Positions 17,381-26,671 of a stretch of DNA of 64,000 nucleotides are shown here, piece after piece. Location: contig NZ_CP063169.1 in NCBI RefSeq assembly GCF_014960965.1, positions 3,319,581 to 3,383,580 on the forward strand, in the 5' to 3' direction. The notes beneath the pieces were generated by a model. That model ran no database searches. It was given only the letters and a program-made list of their open reading frames with translations, and was not told the DNA's origin. The stretch is from Ruania alkalisoli. Lineage in GTDB: Bacteria; Actinomycetota; Actinomycetes; Actinomycetales; Beutenbergiaceae. The first letter of the stretch is position 1. Each line of letters begins with the position of its first letter. A program made the translations under genes and the position numbers.

Positions 17381-20300
17381 CGGACCACCTCCAGCCGGAT
17401 CGTGGCCACCTGGAACGGGCGCAGCCGCACCGCAATCGGCCCGTGGGCCCCGGCGCCGCCGGCCAGCACGCTCGGTTGCACTGTGGTCTCCTCCGTGAGC
17501 GGTCGTTCGTGCAGGTCTGTCTCCACCACACCCATCGTGGCGAACGACGGCGTCAGGTGCACCTGAGTACGCCGGCCGTACGGCTCGTAGAGGCGCACCA
17601 CCACATCCCCGCTGCCGTCCTCGGCGAGCTTCACGGCCTCGACCACCGCGCCCTCGCTCACCGTGAACAGCGGCTCGAACTCCCCACCGGGCACTCTGCG
17701 CAGCGGCAGGTTGGCCGCGTAGCCTGCGGCCACAGTGGCTGGGATGTCCGCTCCCGGCAGCAGCCGGAACGCGAAGTGGTGGCTGCCGTGGTCGGTGCGC
17801 GGGTCCGGGTAGGCCGGTCCGCGCAGCAGGCTGGCGCGCACCAGGTGGTAGGTGCCGCCGCCGGGGCGGGAGTGCCTGGTGAGGTCATAGCCGTAGGTGG
17901 CCTCGTTCGCCAGACCGACGCCGTACCCGGGCTCACCCACGTGCAGCCACCGGTGCGCGTAGACCTCGAACCGGTAGAAGTCCCAACTGGTGTTGGTGTG
18001 GGTGGGTCGACTCAGGTGCCCCATCTGCACTTCGAAGCGGGCGTGGTCGGTGTGCACGTCTACCGGCCAAGCCACCTTGAGGAACTTGTCCTTGGCTGCC
18101 CAGTCCACATCCACGCCGAGGTGCAGACCCGGCTCCCCGGCGCGCAGGCTGAGCGTCTGCACGATCGGGCGGCCCTCGAAGCGGCGGTGCACCGTGACGG
18201 TCGCGGAGCCCGCGTCGGTCGAGGCCTCGATCCGTTCCACCTCGGTGAGGTCGACCACCGTGTTCCGGTAGAACGGATCCACATCCCAGGCGTCCCACAT
18301 ATTCGGGAAGTCCTGGTGCACCTGGAGCAGGTTGCCCCGCTCCCCCGGCGGGATCACCTCGCGGCCGCACGTGCTGTCCACGAGGGACGTGATCAGGCCG
18401 TCGGAGTCGATACGCACCCGTAGGTGCGCGTCCTCGAGAACGTAGGCTCCGCCGTCGGCATACACCCGGACATCTCCGGAGGCCGGCGGCACCACGGCAG
18501 CCCCGAGGGCCGGCACACCTCCCCGGGCGTACGGCCCGGCGTTGACCGTGACCTCACCGGACTGCTCCGCGGCGAGAGCGGCGAGGCTGCGCTCGATCAC
18601 CTCGGTGAGCCGCTCGGCGGCGGCGGCGAGATCAGTGAGCACGTCCTGGTACACCCAGGAGATCGAGGTGCCGGGCAGGATGTCGTGGAACTGGCCGAGC
18701 AAGGTCGTGCGCCAGCACTCCTCGAACAGGGCGCGGGGGTAGTCGAGCAGCCCGCGGACCGCGGCCGTGGTGGCCCACAGCTCGGCTTCGCGGAGCAGAT
18801 GCTCGGCCTCGCGGTTGGCCCGCTTGATCCGCGCCTGCGTCGTGTAGGTGGCGCGGTGCAGCTCCAGGTACAGCTCACCAGACCACACCGGCGGATCCGC
18901 GTATTCGGCCTCGGCCTGGGTGAAGAACTCCCGCGGACTGCCGAGGCGCACCTGCGGGGAGCCGTCCAGGTCGGCTGCACGGGTGGCCTGGGCGAGCATC
19001 TCCCGGGTGGGACCGCCCCCACCGTCGCCATATCCGAATGGCACCAGCGAGGTGCGGGCGGCACCCTTGTCGCGGAAGTTCGCCGCAGCGTGGTGCAGCT
19101 CCTTGGCGGACAGGTCCGACCCGTAGGTGTCGGCGGGCGGGAAGTGGGTGAACACCCGGCTGCCGTCGATGCCCTCCCACCAGAAGGTGTGGTGCGGGAA
19201 GTCGTCCACCTGGTTCCAGGAGATCTTCTGGGTGAGGAACCACCGTGCCCCGGCGAGCCGGGCCAGCTGCGGGAGCGCGCCCGAGTAGCCGAAGCTGTCC
19301 GGCAGCCACACCTCCTCGCACCGGTGGCCGAAGACGCGCTCGAAGAAGGCACCGCCGAGCACGAATTGACGTGCCATGGCCTCACCACCGGGCAGGTTGG
19401 CGTCGGCCTCCACCCACATGCCCCCCACCGGCACGATGCGCCCTTCGGCCACCGCACGCTGCACCCGGGTAAACAGCTCGGGTTGGTCCTCTTCGAGCCA
19501 AGCGGCGTGCTGGGCGGCAGGGAAGGCGAACACGACGTCGTGCCCGTCGGCCTGCAGGCGCAGCACGTTCGCGATGGTGCGCGCCACCTTGCGGCGGGTC
19601 TCGCGCAGCGGCCACAACCAGGCGGAGTCGATGTGCGCATGCCCGACGGCCACTAATTGGTGCGCGCTCGGCGCCGCCGGTGCGGCGAGTGCTCCGGCGA
19701 TCCGGTTCCGGGCTTCCTGAGCCGTGCCGGGTATATCCGTCAGGTCGAGGGCGTCCAGGGCGCGGTCCAGGCTGACCCGCAGTTCGGCGCGGCGGCCGGA
19801 GTCAGCCGGCAGCTCCTGAGTGAGCCCTTCCAGTGCGGTCAGGTCCGCCACCAGTTCGCGCACCTGCGGGTGGACGCGGACGATCTCGGCGCGCGTGAGC
19901 CGGTAGAGGGGGGCGTGGTCCATGGTGTGCCGGTCCCCCCGCTCAGTCGGTACGAACGGTGGCACGTCGAGCAGGATCGGGTTGGCTGCCGCCTCCACGA
20001 TCACCTCGAACCGGCCGTCGGGGCCGAGCTCCACCGGGATCCAGCTGTTCCGCGGATGGAGCCCCTTGATCACCGTGCCGTCTGGGCGGTACACGGTGCC
20101 TTCGGACTGAAAGCCGGGCGAGTGGTCCTGCCAGCCGAGTTCGACGACGGCTTCCAGCAGCCCGCCGCGTGCTTCCGGTGGCACCACGGCGCTGAGGTGG
20201 AACCAGGTCGTGCCCCAGGCCGGCCCCCATGCCTCACCGACGGCGACCGGCCGGTAATCGAGGTCGCCTGCGGCGGTGAATCCGATCGGCTCCCCCTGAC

Positions 20301-20448
20301 CCGGCACGCCGGCGGCAGGTCCGTCAGCCGCGGTCACCTGCGCGGCCCGCACCTCCAGGGCGACCACCGGCTCCGTCTGCGCAGGCGCCACTCGTTCGGC
20401 GAGGTGCCTGCGCACCCGTCCCGCGTCTATGCCCTCGTGCCGGTGCAT
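17377..20448 (-). CDS. GH38 alpha-mannosidase
   Basis: The 1023-residue enzyme hydrolyses terminal alpha-mannosides. The Zn-binding motif is in AVGHAHIDSAWLWPLRETR and the nucleophile Asp in EVWLPDSFGYSGALPQLARL (quoted in part: VWLPDSFGYSG). The three-helix bundle and C-terminal beta-domains continue to the end. There is no signal peptide, so it acts on imported oligosaccharides. The ATG at 20448 is preferred to 20454 because AGGAGG sits 6 nt upstream of it. It heads the two-gene GH38-GH5 operon, and its promoter region contains the operator at 20503-20518, shared with the divergent lacI. Confidence 0.93.
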   Translation of the reverse strand: MHRHEGIDAGRVRRHLAERVAPAQTEPVVALEVRAAQVTAADGPAAGVPGQGEPIGFTAAGDLDYRPVAVGEAWGPAWGTTWFHLSAVVPPEARGGLLEAVVELGWQDHSPGFQSEGTVYRPDGTVIKGLHPRNSWIPVELGPDGRFEVIVEAAANPILLDVPPFVPTERGDRHTMDHAPLYRLTRAEIVRVHPQVRELVADLTALEGLTQELPADSGRRAELRVSLDRALDALDLTDIPGTAQEARNRIAGALAAPAAPSAHQLVAVGHAHIDSAWLWPLRETRRKVARTIANVLRLQADGHDVVFAFPAAQHAAWLEEDQPELFTRVQRAVAEGRIVPVGGMWVEADANLPGGEAMARQFVLGGAFFERVFGHRCEEVWLPDSFGYSGALPQLARLAGARWFLTQKISWNQVDDFPHHTFWWEGIDGSRVFTHFPPADTYGSDLSAKELHHAAANFRDKGAARTSLVPFGYGDGGGGPTREMLAQATRAADLDGSPQVRLGSPREFFTQAEAEYADPPVWSGELYLELHRATYTTQARIKRANREAEHLLREAELWATTAAVRGLLDYPRALFEECWRTTLLGQFHDILPGTSISWVYQDVLTDLAAAAERLTEVIERSLAALAAEQSGEVTVNAGPYARGGVPALGAAVVPPASGDVRVYADGGAYVLEDAHLRVRIDSDGLITSLVDSTCGREVIPPGERGNLLQVHQDFPNMWDAWDVDPFYRNTVVDLTEVERIEASTDAGSATVTVHRRFEGRPIVQTLSLRAGEPGLHLGVDVDWAAKDKFLKVAWPVDVHTDHARFEVQMGHLSRPTHTNTSWDFYRFEVYAHRWLHVGEPGYGVGLANEATYGYDLTRHSRPGGGTYHLVRASLLRGPAYPDPRTDHGSHHFAFRLLPGADIPATVAAGYAANLPLRRVPGGEFEPLFTVSEGAVVEAVKLAEDGSGDVVVRLYEPYGRRTQVHLTPSFATMGVVETDLHERPLTEETTVQPSVLAGGAGAHGPIAVRLRPFQVATIRLEVVR

Positions 20449-20502
20449 CGGCATCCTCCTGCTTCCTTGTACGTCACATCCTAGATTTCCGTGGACCACT
20501 GT

Positions 20503-20518
20503 ACTAAAGCGGTTCAGT
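20503..20518. promoter_or_regulatory. Putative LacI-2 operator, divergent promoter
   Basis: ACTAAAGCGGTTCAGT is an imperfect palindrome (12 of 16 positions symmetric, counted as 6 of 8 per half). Its reverse complement matches the site at 28062-28077 at 14 of 16 positions. It lies between GH38 and lacI-2. Confidence 0.65.
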
Positions 20519-20557
20519 CACTTGCTCCGCCGCCGCGGTCACGACACACTGACGCCC

Positions 20558-21580
20558 GTGAAGCGCCCCACGATCCGCGACATCGCCCACGCTGCCGGTG
20601 TCTCACCGGGTGCTGTCTCGTTCGCGTTGAACGACCAGCCCGGGGTCTCTGAGGCGACCCGCGCGCGGGTGCGGAAGGTCGCCGACGAGATCGGCTGGCA
20701 GCCCAGCGCCGCCGCCCGCGCACTGTCGAACAACCGGGCCCAGGCGGTCGGCCTGGTGATCACCCGACCTACCGACACGATCTCGAACGAGGGCTTCTAC
20801 CTGCGCTTCATCGCCGGGGTGGAGCACGTGCTCACCCGGCAGCACCAGTCGTTGCTGCTCCAGATGGTGCAGACCGAGGAGGAGGAGCGGCTCGCTCACG
20901 CGCGCTGGTGGTCCGGCAAACACGTGGACGGGGTGATCCTGACCGACCCGCGGGAGCAGGACGATCGCCCGGCCGCCCTGGCCCACCTCGGGCTGCCGTG
21001 CACCGTGGTAGGAGTCTCCACAGCGTGCTCCGGGCTCGCAGGCGTCGGGTCGGTGGTCACCGACGACGCGAAGGCGATGCGGCGAGTGGTGGAGCACCTG
21101 CACGAGACCGGCCGGCACCGGGTGGCGCATGTGGCAGGACTCAGCGGTCTGGTACACGTGGAGACCAGGCGCCGAGCGTTCCGGGACGTGGCTGCCGAAG
21201 AAGGACTTGACGTCGTGGCCTCGTGGACCACTGACTTCACCGAGGACGCCGGGCGCCATGCCACCGCTGAGGTGCTGCGCGACGCGGGAGAGGAGCACGT
21301 GGACGCGATCGTCTTCGACAACGAGCTGCTCGCCCTGGGCGGACTGGTCGCAGTCCACGACGCCGGCCTGCGCGTGCCCGAAGACGTCGCCCTGGTCTCA
21401 TTCGAGGATTCCCCCGTGTGCCGGGTGGTCTCTCCCCCGCTGACCGCGTTGTACCGGGACCCGGCCGATCTGGGCCGGATGGCGGCCGAGGCGCTGCTGG
21501 CCACCATCGAGACCGGTGTCGCCCAGCACCTGACCGCACCGGCACCGTCCATCGTGCCGCGCGGGTCCACCTCCGGCTGA
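20558..21580 (+). CDS. LacI family transcriptional regulator of the mannoside locus
   Basis: The 340-residue repressor begins VKRPTIRDIAHAAGVSPGAV, a standard LacI helix-turn-helix, followed by the hinge and an effector-binding domain ending in SFEDSPVCRVVSPPLTALY. The GTG at 20558 gives the normal family length; the frame is open further upstream but that would include the operator. No clear ribosome-binding site is visible. It should repress GH38-GH5, itself and the binding-protein operon through the two matching palindromes. Its stop codon is separated from the convergent GH92 stop by a single base. Confidence 0.9.
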   Translation: MKRPTIRDIAHAAGVSPGAVSFALNDQPGVSEATRARVRKVADEIGWQPSAAARALSNNRAQAVGLVITRPTDTISNEGFYLRFIAGVEHVLTRQHQSLLLQMVQTEEEERLAHARWWSGKHVDGVILTDPREQDDRPAALAHLGLPCTVVGVSTACSGLAGVGSVVTDDAKAMRRVVEHLHETGRHRVAHVAGLSGLVHVETRRRAFRDVAAEEGLDVVASWTTDFTEDAGRHATAEVLRDAGEEHVDAIVFDNELLALGGLVAVHDAGLRVPEDVALVSFEDSPVCRVVSPPLTALYRDPADLGRMAAEALLATIETGVAQHLTAPAPSIVPRGSTSG

Positions 21581-21581
21581 C

Positions 21582-24500
21582 TCACCGCCGCCGCATCTCG
21601 CCGAACACCTCGACCTGCCGCACGTGGGCATCGTCGAGGGCGCGCAGCCGCAGGGCCCGCAGCCGGGGCGCCGGCAGCAGCCCGGGCACCGTCTGGTTCG
21701 ACCACGCCGGGTGCAAGTCCAGCGGTGCCACCGACCGCCACCGCTCGCCGGTACGGATCTCGACGGCGAAGCGCGCCGGGGCGTCCAACGTCACCGTCAG
21801 ATGGTCCGCATCGACCAGACCAGGCCAGGTGAGCGTGAGCGCCACCCCCGCTGGCCAATGGACGACGCCACTGCCGTCGTCATCGACGAGCGCCGCCATC
21901 GTGGCCGGCCGGACGGTCGCGCGCGGCGTGGCATCGACCAGCCAGCCGGCCTCGGGCACGTCCACGGCCGCACCGGCGGGACGAGATGCCGCACCCCAGG
22001 ACGTCGGGGCTGTGCTCAGCTCGACCTCCACGAGGCAGTCACCCCGTAAGGTCTCGACGGCGATGCTCACCCGCTCCCACACCTGGCCGTTCACGCGGAC
22101 GGAGGCGATGTAGCGCGCCTCCCGCAGAGTCGTCCCGTCCGGCCGGGTGGTGCGTACCTGAAGGACGGTGCCGTCCGCGCGCGTCCAGCGCATCTGTTCC
22201 AGCAGAGGGGCGGTCAGCACGAGCTCGCCGCTGCCCGGGTGCAGCGGGTAGAGCCCGAGAGCGGTGAACAGCCACCAGGCAGACATCTCCCCGTTGTCCT
22301 CGTCGCCCGGGTAGCCCTGCCCGATCTCAGCCCCGGTGAAGAGCCGTTCCAGCGCGTCGCGGGTGAGCTCCTGGGTGCGCCACGGGCGGCCTGCGTGCAG
22401 CTCCATGAAGGGGATGTGGTGCGCCGGCTGGTTCGACAGGGCGCACATCCCGGTGCGCAACGATCGCGCCTCGGTCATCTCGTGGATCACGCCGGGGTAG
22501 GTACCGCACCAGGCCTCAGCGGCAGTCTCCGGCTCCGCGTGCAGCCGGTCCAGGTGCGCGGCCAGCCCTCCTCCGTGCCGTTGGTACAGCGCCGCCATTC
22601 CGGGGCCGTCGTGCACGGTCGAGACGCTCATCCCCCACGCGTTCGTCTCGGCGAAGTCACCACCCCAGCGGGCCGGGTCGAAGTCCCCGACGGCGGAGCT
22701 CGGCCTGTCCTGGACGTCGCGCCCTCGGAAGAAGCAGGTGCCCGGGTCGAACAGTCCCCGGACGGCCAGGGCACGGTGGCCGAGGTAGCGGGCGTCGGCT
22801 CGCCATTGCGCGGCGCGCTCGGGGTACCCGAGGGCATCGGCGCGTCGGGCGAGGTCATCCGCCCAGCGGGACATGGCGTCGTCGCACAGGGCACTCTCCA
22901 CAGACCAGCTGAACCCCTCCGGGACATCGTCGGTGACCCAGCCGCGGAAGCGGGAGCGAGCCAGGTCACGGCGCCCGACGGCGGGCTCGTCGGCCGGCAC
23001 TGTGGCGTCACGCAGGGCGCTGTCGTAGGCGGTCACCTCGTCCCAGCCGGGGATGCGATAGGTGGCGGCATCGGCGAAGACCACGTCGGAGGAGGTGCCC
23101 ACCATGCAGTCGGCGTAGCCGGGGGCAGCCCAGCGGGCCATCCAGCCGCCGTCACGGAACTGCGCGAGGATCCCCTCGAGCAGCCCGGCGGCATGGTCGG
23201 GAGTGAGCAAGGCGTAGGCGGGCCAGCAGGTGCGGTACGTGTCCCAGTACCCGTTGTTGACGTAGAGCGGTCCGTCGACGGCGGGAACCTGGTCGACCTG
23301 GCCGGGCACGGTGCCGTCGGTGCGGCCATAGAGGTCGGCGTGCACCCACCGGACGTGATCGATGGTGCCGGCGTTCTCATGGGCGAGGCTGGGCCACAGG
23401 TACAGCCGAGCCAGCGCCGTCCGCGCGGTGCGGGTCTGTGCGTCGGTGGCCCCCAGCAGTTCCAGGCGTTCCAGCAGGGTGTGCCACTGCTCGCCGGTGC
23501 GGCGGCTGAGCTCGGCGAACGAGTGCGGGCGGTTCTCCTGCTCCAGGGTGCGCAGCGCCTGTTCGTGGGAGAGATAGGAGAAGGCGAACCGGAGCTCGAG
23601 CACGTCCGTCGGCGCGACCATCAGCACGTCACCGGTGGCGCCCGACGCCCGCACCACCACGGCGCCAACGGTCTCGACCACCACGTGCCCGACCACGGGG
23701 CGGCGCTCAGGCTCACCCACGCGCACGGACCGCACGCGCACCCGGACGCGGCCGCCGTCCAGGTGCTCGACGCACATCTGCCCGTCCGGGGCGCGCAGGG
23801 CAAGGGCCGGAACGCCCGTGACGAGGACCGCTCCGGTGCGTTCGGTCGCGGTCAGCTGCACCGAGCCATCACCGGGGCCATCGCCGGCGCCGCCACCGGG
23901 CAACGGATGGCGGTAGCGATGCGGCCGGTCTGCCTCGGCGTCGTGGTCCAGCGGCACCGGGATGTACCCGCCGTCCACATCACACGGCAGCACCTGCAGC
24001 CAGGCCGGGCCACCCAGCCACGGGCTGGGCCGGGTGGTCACCGCGACTCCCACCAGGTTGGTGCTGTGCCAGCGGTAGTGCCAGCTGGCGTCATCGGCGT
24101 CAGTGATCGGCCCCAGGTGGATCATGCCGTGCGGGGCCGCGACCACAGGCGCCGTGTTCCCGCGGGAGTGGGCGAACCCGGAGTGCGAGCCACGGATGGT
24201 GGACACCTGGTCCAGCACGTCCTCCGGCAGCCGTTCGGCCCTGACCTGACGGGCCTGCACCCACCCGGTCACGCCGCCGCCGTGCACGCTGATGTGCCGC
24301 GCCCCCGCCGGTGCAGTGAGCAGGTTCCACTGCTCGGCCAGCAGGGCGCCAGGGCTGCTGCCGTCCACCGGGTTCCCGGCCTCGTCGGCCAGCCATGACT
24401 GGCCGTCCGGGCCGTGCGAGCGGACCTCCACGGTGACGTCGGACTCGTCCCCGACAGGATTGGTGCGGGCCGGGTAGATGGCTACCTGGAGCACCTGTCC

Positions 24501-24689
24501 AGAGTTGCCCACCTGCCCGGCCGCACCGGTCACGGCCAGGCGAGGGACGCCGTCGTGGGCCTGTGCAGGCGGGCCGTACCGGGCGACGGGCAGATCCGTC
24601 CACAGCCCAGCGTGCGGGCGGGAGCTGGGCGGAGCCGGCGGTCCGGAATCGGGCACGAGGGTCAGTGGCGTGGGCACACGGTCGATCAT
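21582..24689 (-). CDS. GH92 family alpha-mannosidase
   Basis: The 1035-residue protein has GH92 hallmarks: the N-terminal beta-sandwich, then NGYWDTYRTCWPAYALLTPD, and near the C-terminus GYPGDEDNGEMSAWWLFTAL followed by GLYPLHPGSGE. GH92 enzymes are Ca2+-dependent, inverting exo-alpha-mannosidases, mostly alpha-1,2. There is no signal peptide, so trimming happens in the cytosol after import. ATG 24689 overlaps the stop of the upstream permease by 4 bp (ATGA), which decides the start against an upstream extension to 24884. It is the last gene of the binding-protein/permease operon. Together with GH38 and the GH5-like enzyme it points to high-mannose glycans or mannan. Confidence 0.9.
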   Translation of the reverse strand: MIDRVPTPLTLVPDSGPPAPPSSRPHAGLWTDLPVARYGPPAQAHDGVPRLAVTGAAGQVGNSGQVLQVAIYPARTNPVGDESDVTVEVRSHGPDGQSWLADEAGNPVDGSSPGALLAEQWNLLTAPAGARHISVHGGGVTGWVQARQVRAERLPEDVLDQVSTIRGSHSGFAHSRGNTAPVVAAPHGMIHLGPITDADDASWHYRWHSTNLVGVAVTTRPSPWLGGPAWLQVLPCDVDGGYIPVPLDHDAEADRPHRYRHPLPGGGAGDGPGDGSVQLTATERTGAVLVTGVPALALRAPDGQMCVEHLDGGRVRVRVRSVRVGEPERRPVVGHVVVETVGAVVVRASGATGDVLMVAPTDVLELRFAFSYLSHEQALRTLEQENRPHSFAELSRRTGEQWHTLLERLELLGATDAQTRTARTALARLYLWPSLAHENAGTIDHVRWVHADLYGRTDGTVPGQVDQVPAVDGPLYVNNGYWDTYRTCWPAYALLTPDHAAGLLEGILAQFRDGGWMARWAAPGYADCMVGTSSDVVFADAATYRIPGWDEVTAYDSALRDATVPADEPAVGRRDLARSRFRGWVTDDVPEGFSWSVESALCDDAMSRWADDLARRADALGYPERAAQWRADARYLGHRALAVRGLFDPGTCFFRGRDVQDRPSSAVGDFDPARWGGDFAETNAWGMSVSTVHDGPGMAALYQRHGGGLAAHLDRLHAEPETAAEAWCGTYPGVIHEMTEARSLRTGMCALSNQPAHHIPFMELHAGRPWRTQELTRDALERLFTGAEIGQGYPGDEDNGEMSAWWLFTALGLYPLHPGSGELVLTAPLLEQMRWTRADGTVLQVRTTRPDGTTLREARYIASVRVNGQVWERVSIAVETLRGDCLVEVELSTAPTSWGAASRPAGAAVDVPEAGWLVDATPRATVRPATMAALVDDDGSGVVHWPAGVALTLTWPGLVDADHLTVTLDAPARFAVEIRTGERWRSVAPLDLHPAWSNQTVPGLLPAPRLRALRLRALDDAHVRQVEVFGEMRRR

Positions 24690-25603
24690 CCCTTCACGGC
24701 CCCGCTGTCCACACCCCGGAAGAAGTGCCGCTGCATGACAGCGAAGAGGATGATGATCGGCACCAGGGCAATGATCGTTCCGGCAGCGATCTCCCGCGGG
24801 TTCGCACCGAGCGCGGAGTTCAGGTACGCCATCCCGACCGTCAGTGTGTACTTGGCCGGATCGGAGAGCACGATCAACGGCCACAGGTAGTCGTCCCAGG
24901 CGCCGATGAACGCGAACACACCGACCACCGAGGCCATCCCGCGTACGTTCGGCCAGACCACATGCCGGATCCGTTGCACGGTGCTGGCGCCATCCAGGAT
25001 CGCCGCGTCCAGCACGCTGGTCGGGATGGCGCGACAGGCGGTCATCATCAGCAGCACGTTGACTGCCCCGATGGCCCCAGGGATGTACACGCCAGCGAGC
25101 GAGTTCGCCAGCCCCATCCCGTTCACGAGGAGGAACTGGCTGGTGAGAGTGACCTCACCCGGCAGGAGCAGGGTGGACAGGAACAGCCCGAGGACGATCT
25201 TGCGACCGCGGAAACGCAGGCACCCGAGCACGTATCCGGCCACCGTGGCGAGCACCACGTTGGAGACCACGGTCGCGATCGCCACCATCGCCGAGTGCAT
25301 CGCGTAGCTGTACACGGGCACGAGGTTGTTCACGGTCTCGTAGGCGGCGAGTGTGGGATCGTCCGGGATGAACGATGGCGGAAATGCGGAGATGTCCTCG
25401 TTCACGCTCTTCAGCGAGGTCGACAACTGCCACAGGAATGGCCCCACGGACAGCAGCACCAGCGCCAGGAGCAGGACGTACCGGCCGATGAGACCGGCCA
25501 AGGTGGGCCGGGTCATATCGAAGGCCTCCCGGCGGCGCCACGGCCTGCGCTGCGCGCGCTGGATCGCCTCCAGCGAGAGACGTTTGTCGGTCACCTCACT
25601 CAT
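24686..25603 (-). CDS. Sugar ABC transporter permease (MalG-like)
   Basis: The 305-residue permease has six predicted membrane segments, an EAA loop with SVLDAAILDGASTVQRIRHV, and the usual C-terminal end RHFFRGVDSGAVKG. It is the second membrane subunit of the mannoside importer. ATG 25603 overlaps the stop of the upstream permease by 4 bp, and its own stop overlaps the GH92 start, so all three are translationally coupled. Confidence 0.92.
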   Translation of the reverse strand: MSEVTDKRLSLEAIQRAQRRPWRRREAFDMTRPTLAGLIGRYVLLLALVLLSVGPFLWQLSTSLKSVNEDISAFPPSFIPDDPTLAAYETVNNLVPVYSYAMHSAMVAIATVVSNVVLATVAGYVLGCLRFRGRKIVLGLFLSTLLLPGEVTLTSQFLLVNGMGLANSLAGVYIPGAIGAVNVLLMMTACRAIPTSVLDAAILDGASTVQRIRHVVWPNVRGMASVVGVFAFIGAWDDYLWPLIVLSDPAKYTLTVGMAYLNSALGANPREIAAGTIIALVPIIILFAVMQRHFFRGVDSGAVKG

Positions 25604-26484
25604 CGGGCGCCCTCCTTGTTCCGGTTGTTCATCCAGGCGATCGTCAGCAGCGGGATCAGGGTCAGGAAGAACAGCACCACACTGATCGCGGAGGCGTAGC
25701 CGGTCTGCCCGTTCAGGCCGGACCCGACCTGGCGAACCAGCATCACGATGGTGATGCTCTCCCCACCGGGCCCGCCGGTCCCGCCGGTCAGGATGTCCAT
25801 CTCGGAGAAGATGCGCATCGCCGCCACCGCGATGAGCGCGCTCACCAGCATCATCGCTCCACGGACACCCGGGATCGTGACGTGCAGGAACCGCTTCCAC
25901 GTACTGGCCCCATCCAGCGCGGCCGCTTCGTGGAGCTCCGGGCTAACCGAGGTCAGGGCGGCCAGATAGACCACCATGTAGTAGCCGAGCCCCTTCCACA
26001 CGGTCAGCAGGATGGCGCAGAAGACCACCAGCCACCTGTCCACCAGAAAGGGCACCGAGTCCTGGATCAGGCCGACGAACTTCATCGCCTCGTTCACGAT
26101 GCCCCGGGAGCTGAACATCCAGGTCCAGATCAGCGCGACCACCACCACCGAGGCAATGACCGGGAAGTACGCCACCGTGCGGAAGAAGGAGATCCCGGGC
26201 ACCCTCTTCTCGACCAGCAACGCCACACCGAGCGGGATGAACGTGAGCAGCGGCACGGAGACGATCACGTACACGAACGTCGTGGCGATCGCATTCCAGA
26301 ACAGCCGGTCGTCAAAGAGACGAACGTAGTTCTCCAGCCCGATGAACGCACCGCCGCTGAGCGGACGGGAGTCGGTGAAGCTCAGCACGATGGTGTTCAG
26401 GAACGGAAAGATCGAGAACACCAGCACCCAGATCACGGCGGGGCCGATCAGCAACCAGGGGGTATACCAACGCTCTGAACGCAT
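25600..26484 (-). CDS. Sugar ABC transporter permease (MalF-like)
   Basis: The 294-residue permease has six predicted membrane segments and the EAA loop ELHEAAALDGASTWKRFLHV. It pairs with the MalG-like permease downstream. AAAGGAG lies 6 nt before ATG 26484. The gap of 187 bp to the binding-protein gene holds a 10-bp hairpin. Confidence 0.92.
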   Translation of the reverse strand: MRSERWYTPWLLIGPAVIWVLVFSIFPFLNTIVLSFTDSRPLSGGAFIGLENYVRLFDDRLFWNAIATTFVYVIVSVPLLTFIPLGVALLVEKRVPGISFFRTVAYFPVIASVVVVALIWTWMFSSRGIVNEAMKFVGLIQDSVPFLVDRWLVVFCAILLTVWKGLGYYMVVYLAALTSVSPELHEAAALDGASTWKRFLHVTIPGVRGAMMLVSALIAVAAMRIFSEMDILTGGTGGPGGESITIVMLVRQVGSGLNGQTGYASAISVVLFFLTLIPLLTIAWMNNRNKEGAR

Positions 26485-26589
26485 GCAGAGCTCCTTTCGT
26501 GGACGCGGGGGTGACGCTGCAAGATCGTCAGGGCCGCTCGCCGGCCGACTCCCGGACGTGCCCGTAGGTCAGCGGGCGACGGGTCACCG

Positions 26590-26619
26590 GGCCGGCAGCG
26601 CCTCGGCGTGCTGCCGGCC
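26590..26619 (-). terminator. Hairpin between binding-protein and permease genes
   Basis: GGCCGGCAGC (26590-26599) pairs perfectly with GCTGCCGGCC (26610-26619) around a 10-nt loop. Such partial terminators often keep binding-protein expression above that of the permeases. Confidence 0.5.
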
Positions 26620-26671
26620 TCACCTCTCGGCGATCGGATGCCGGCACGGGACCGGCCATTGGGCACCCTGA

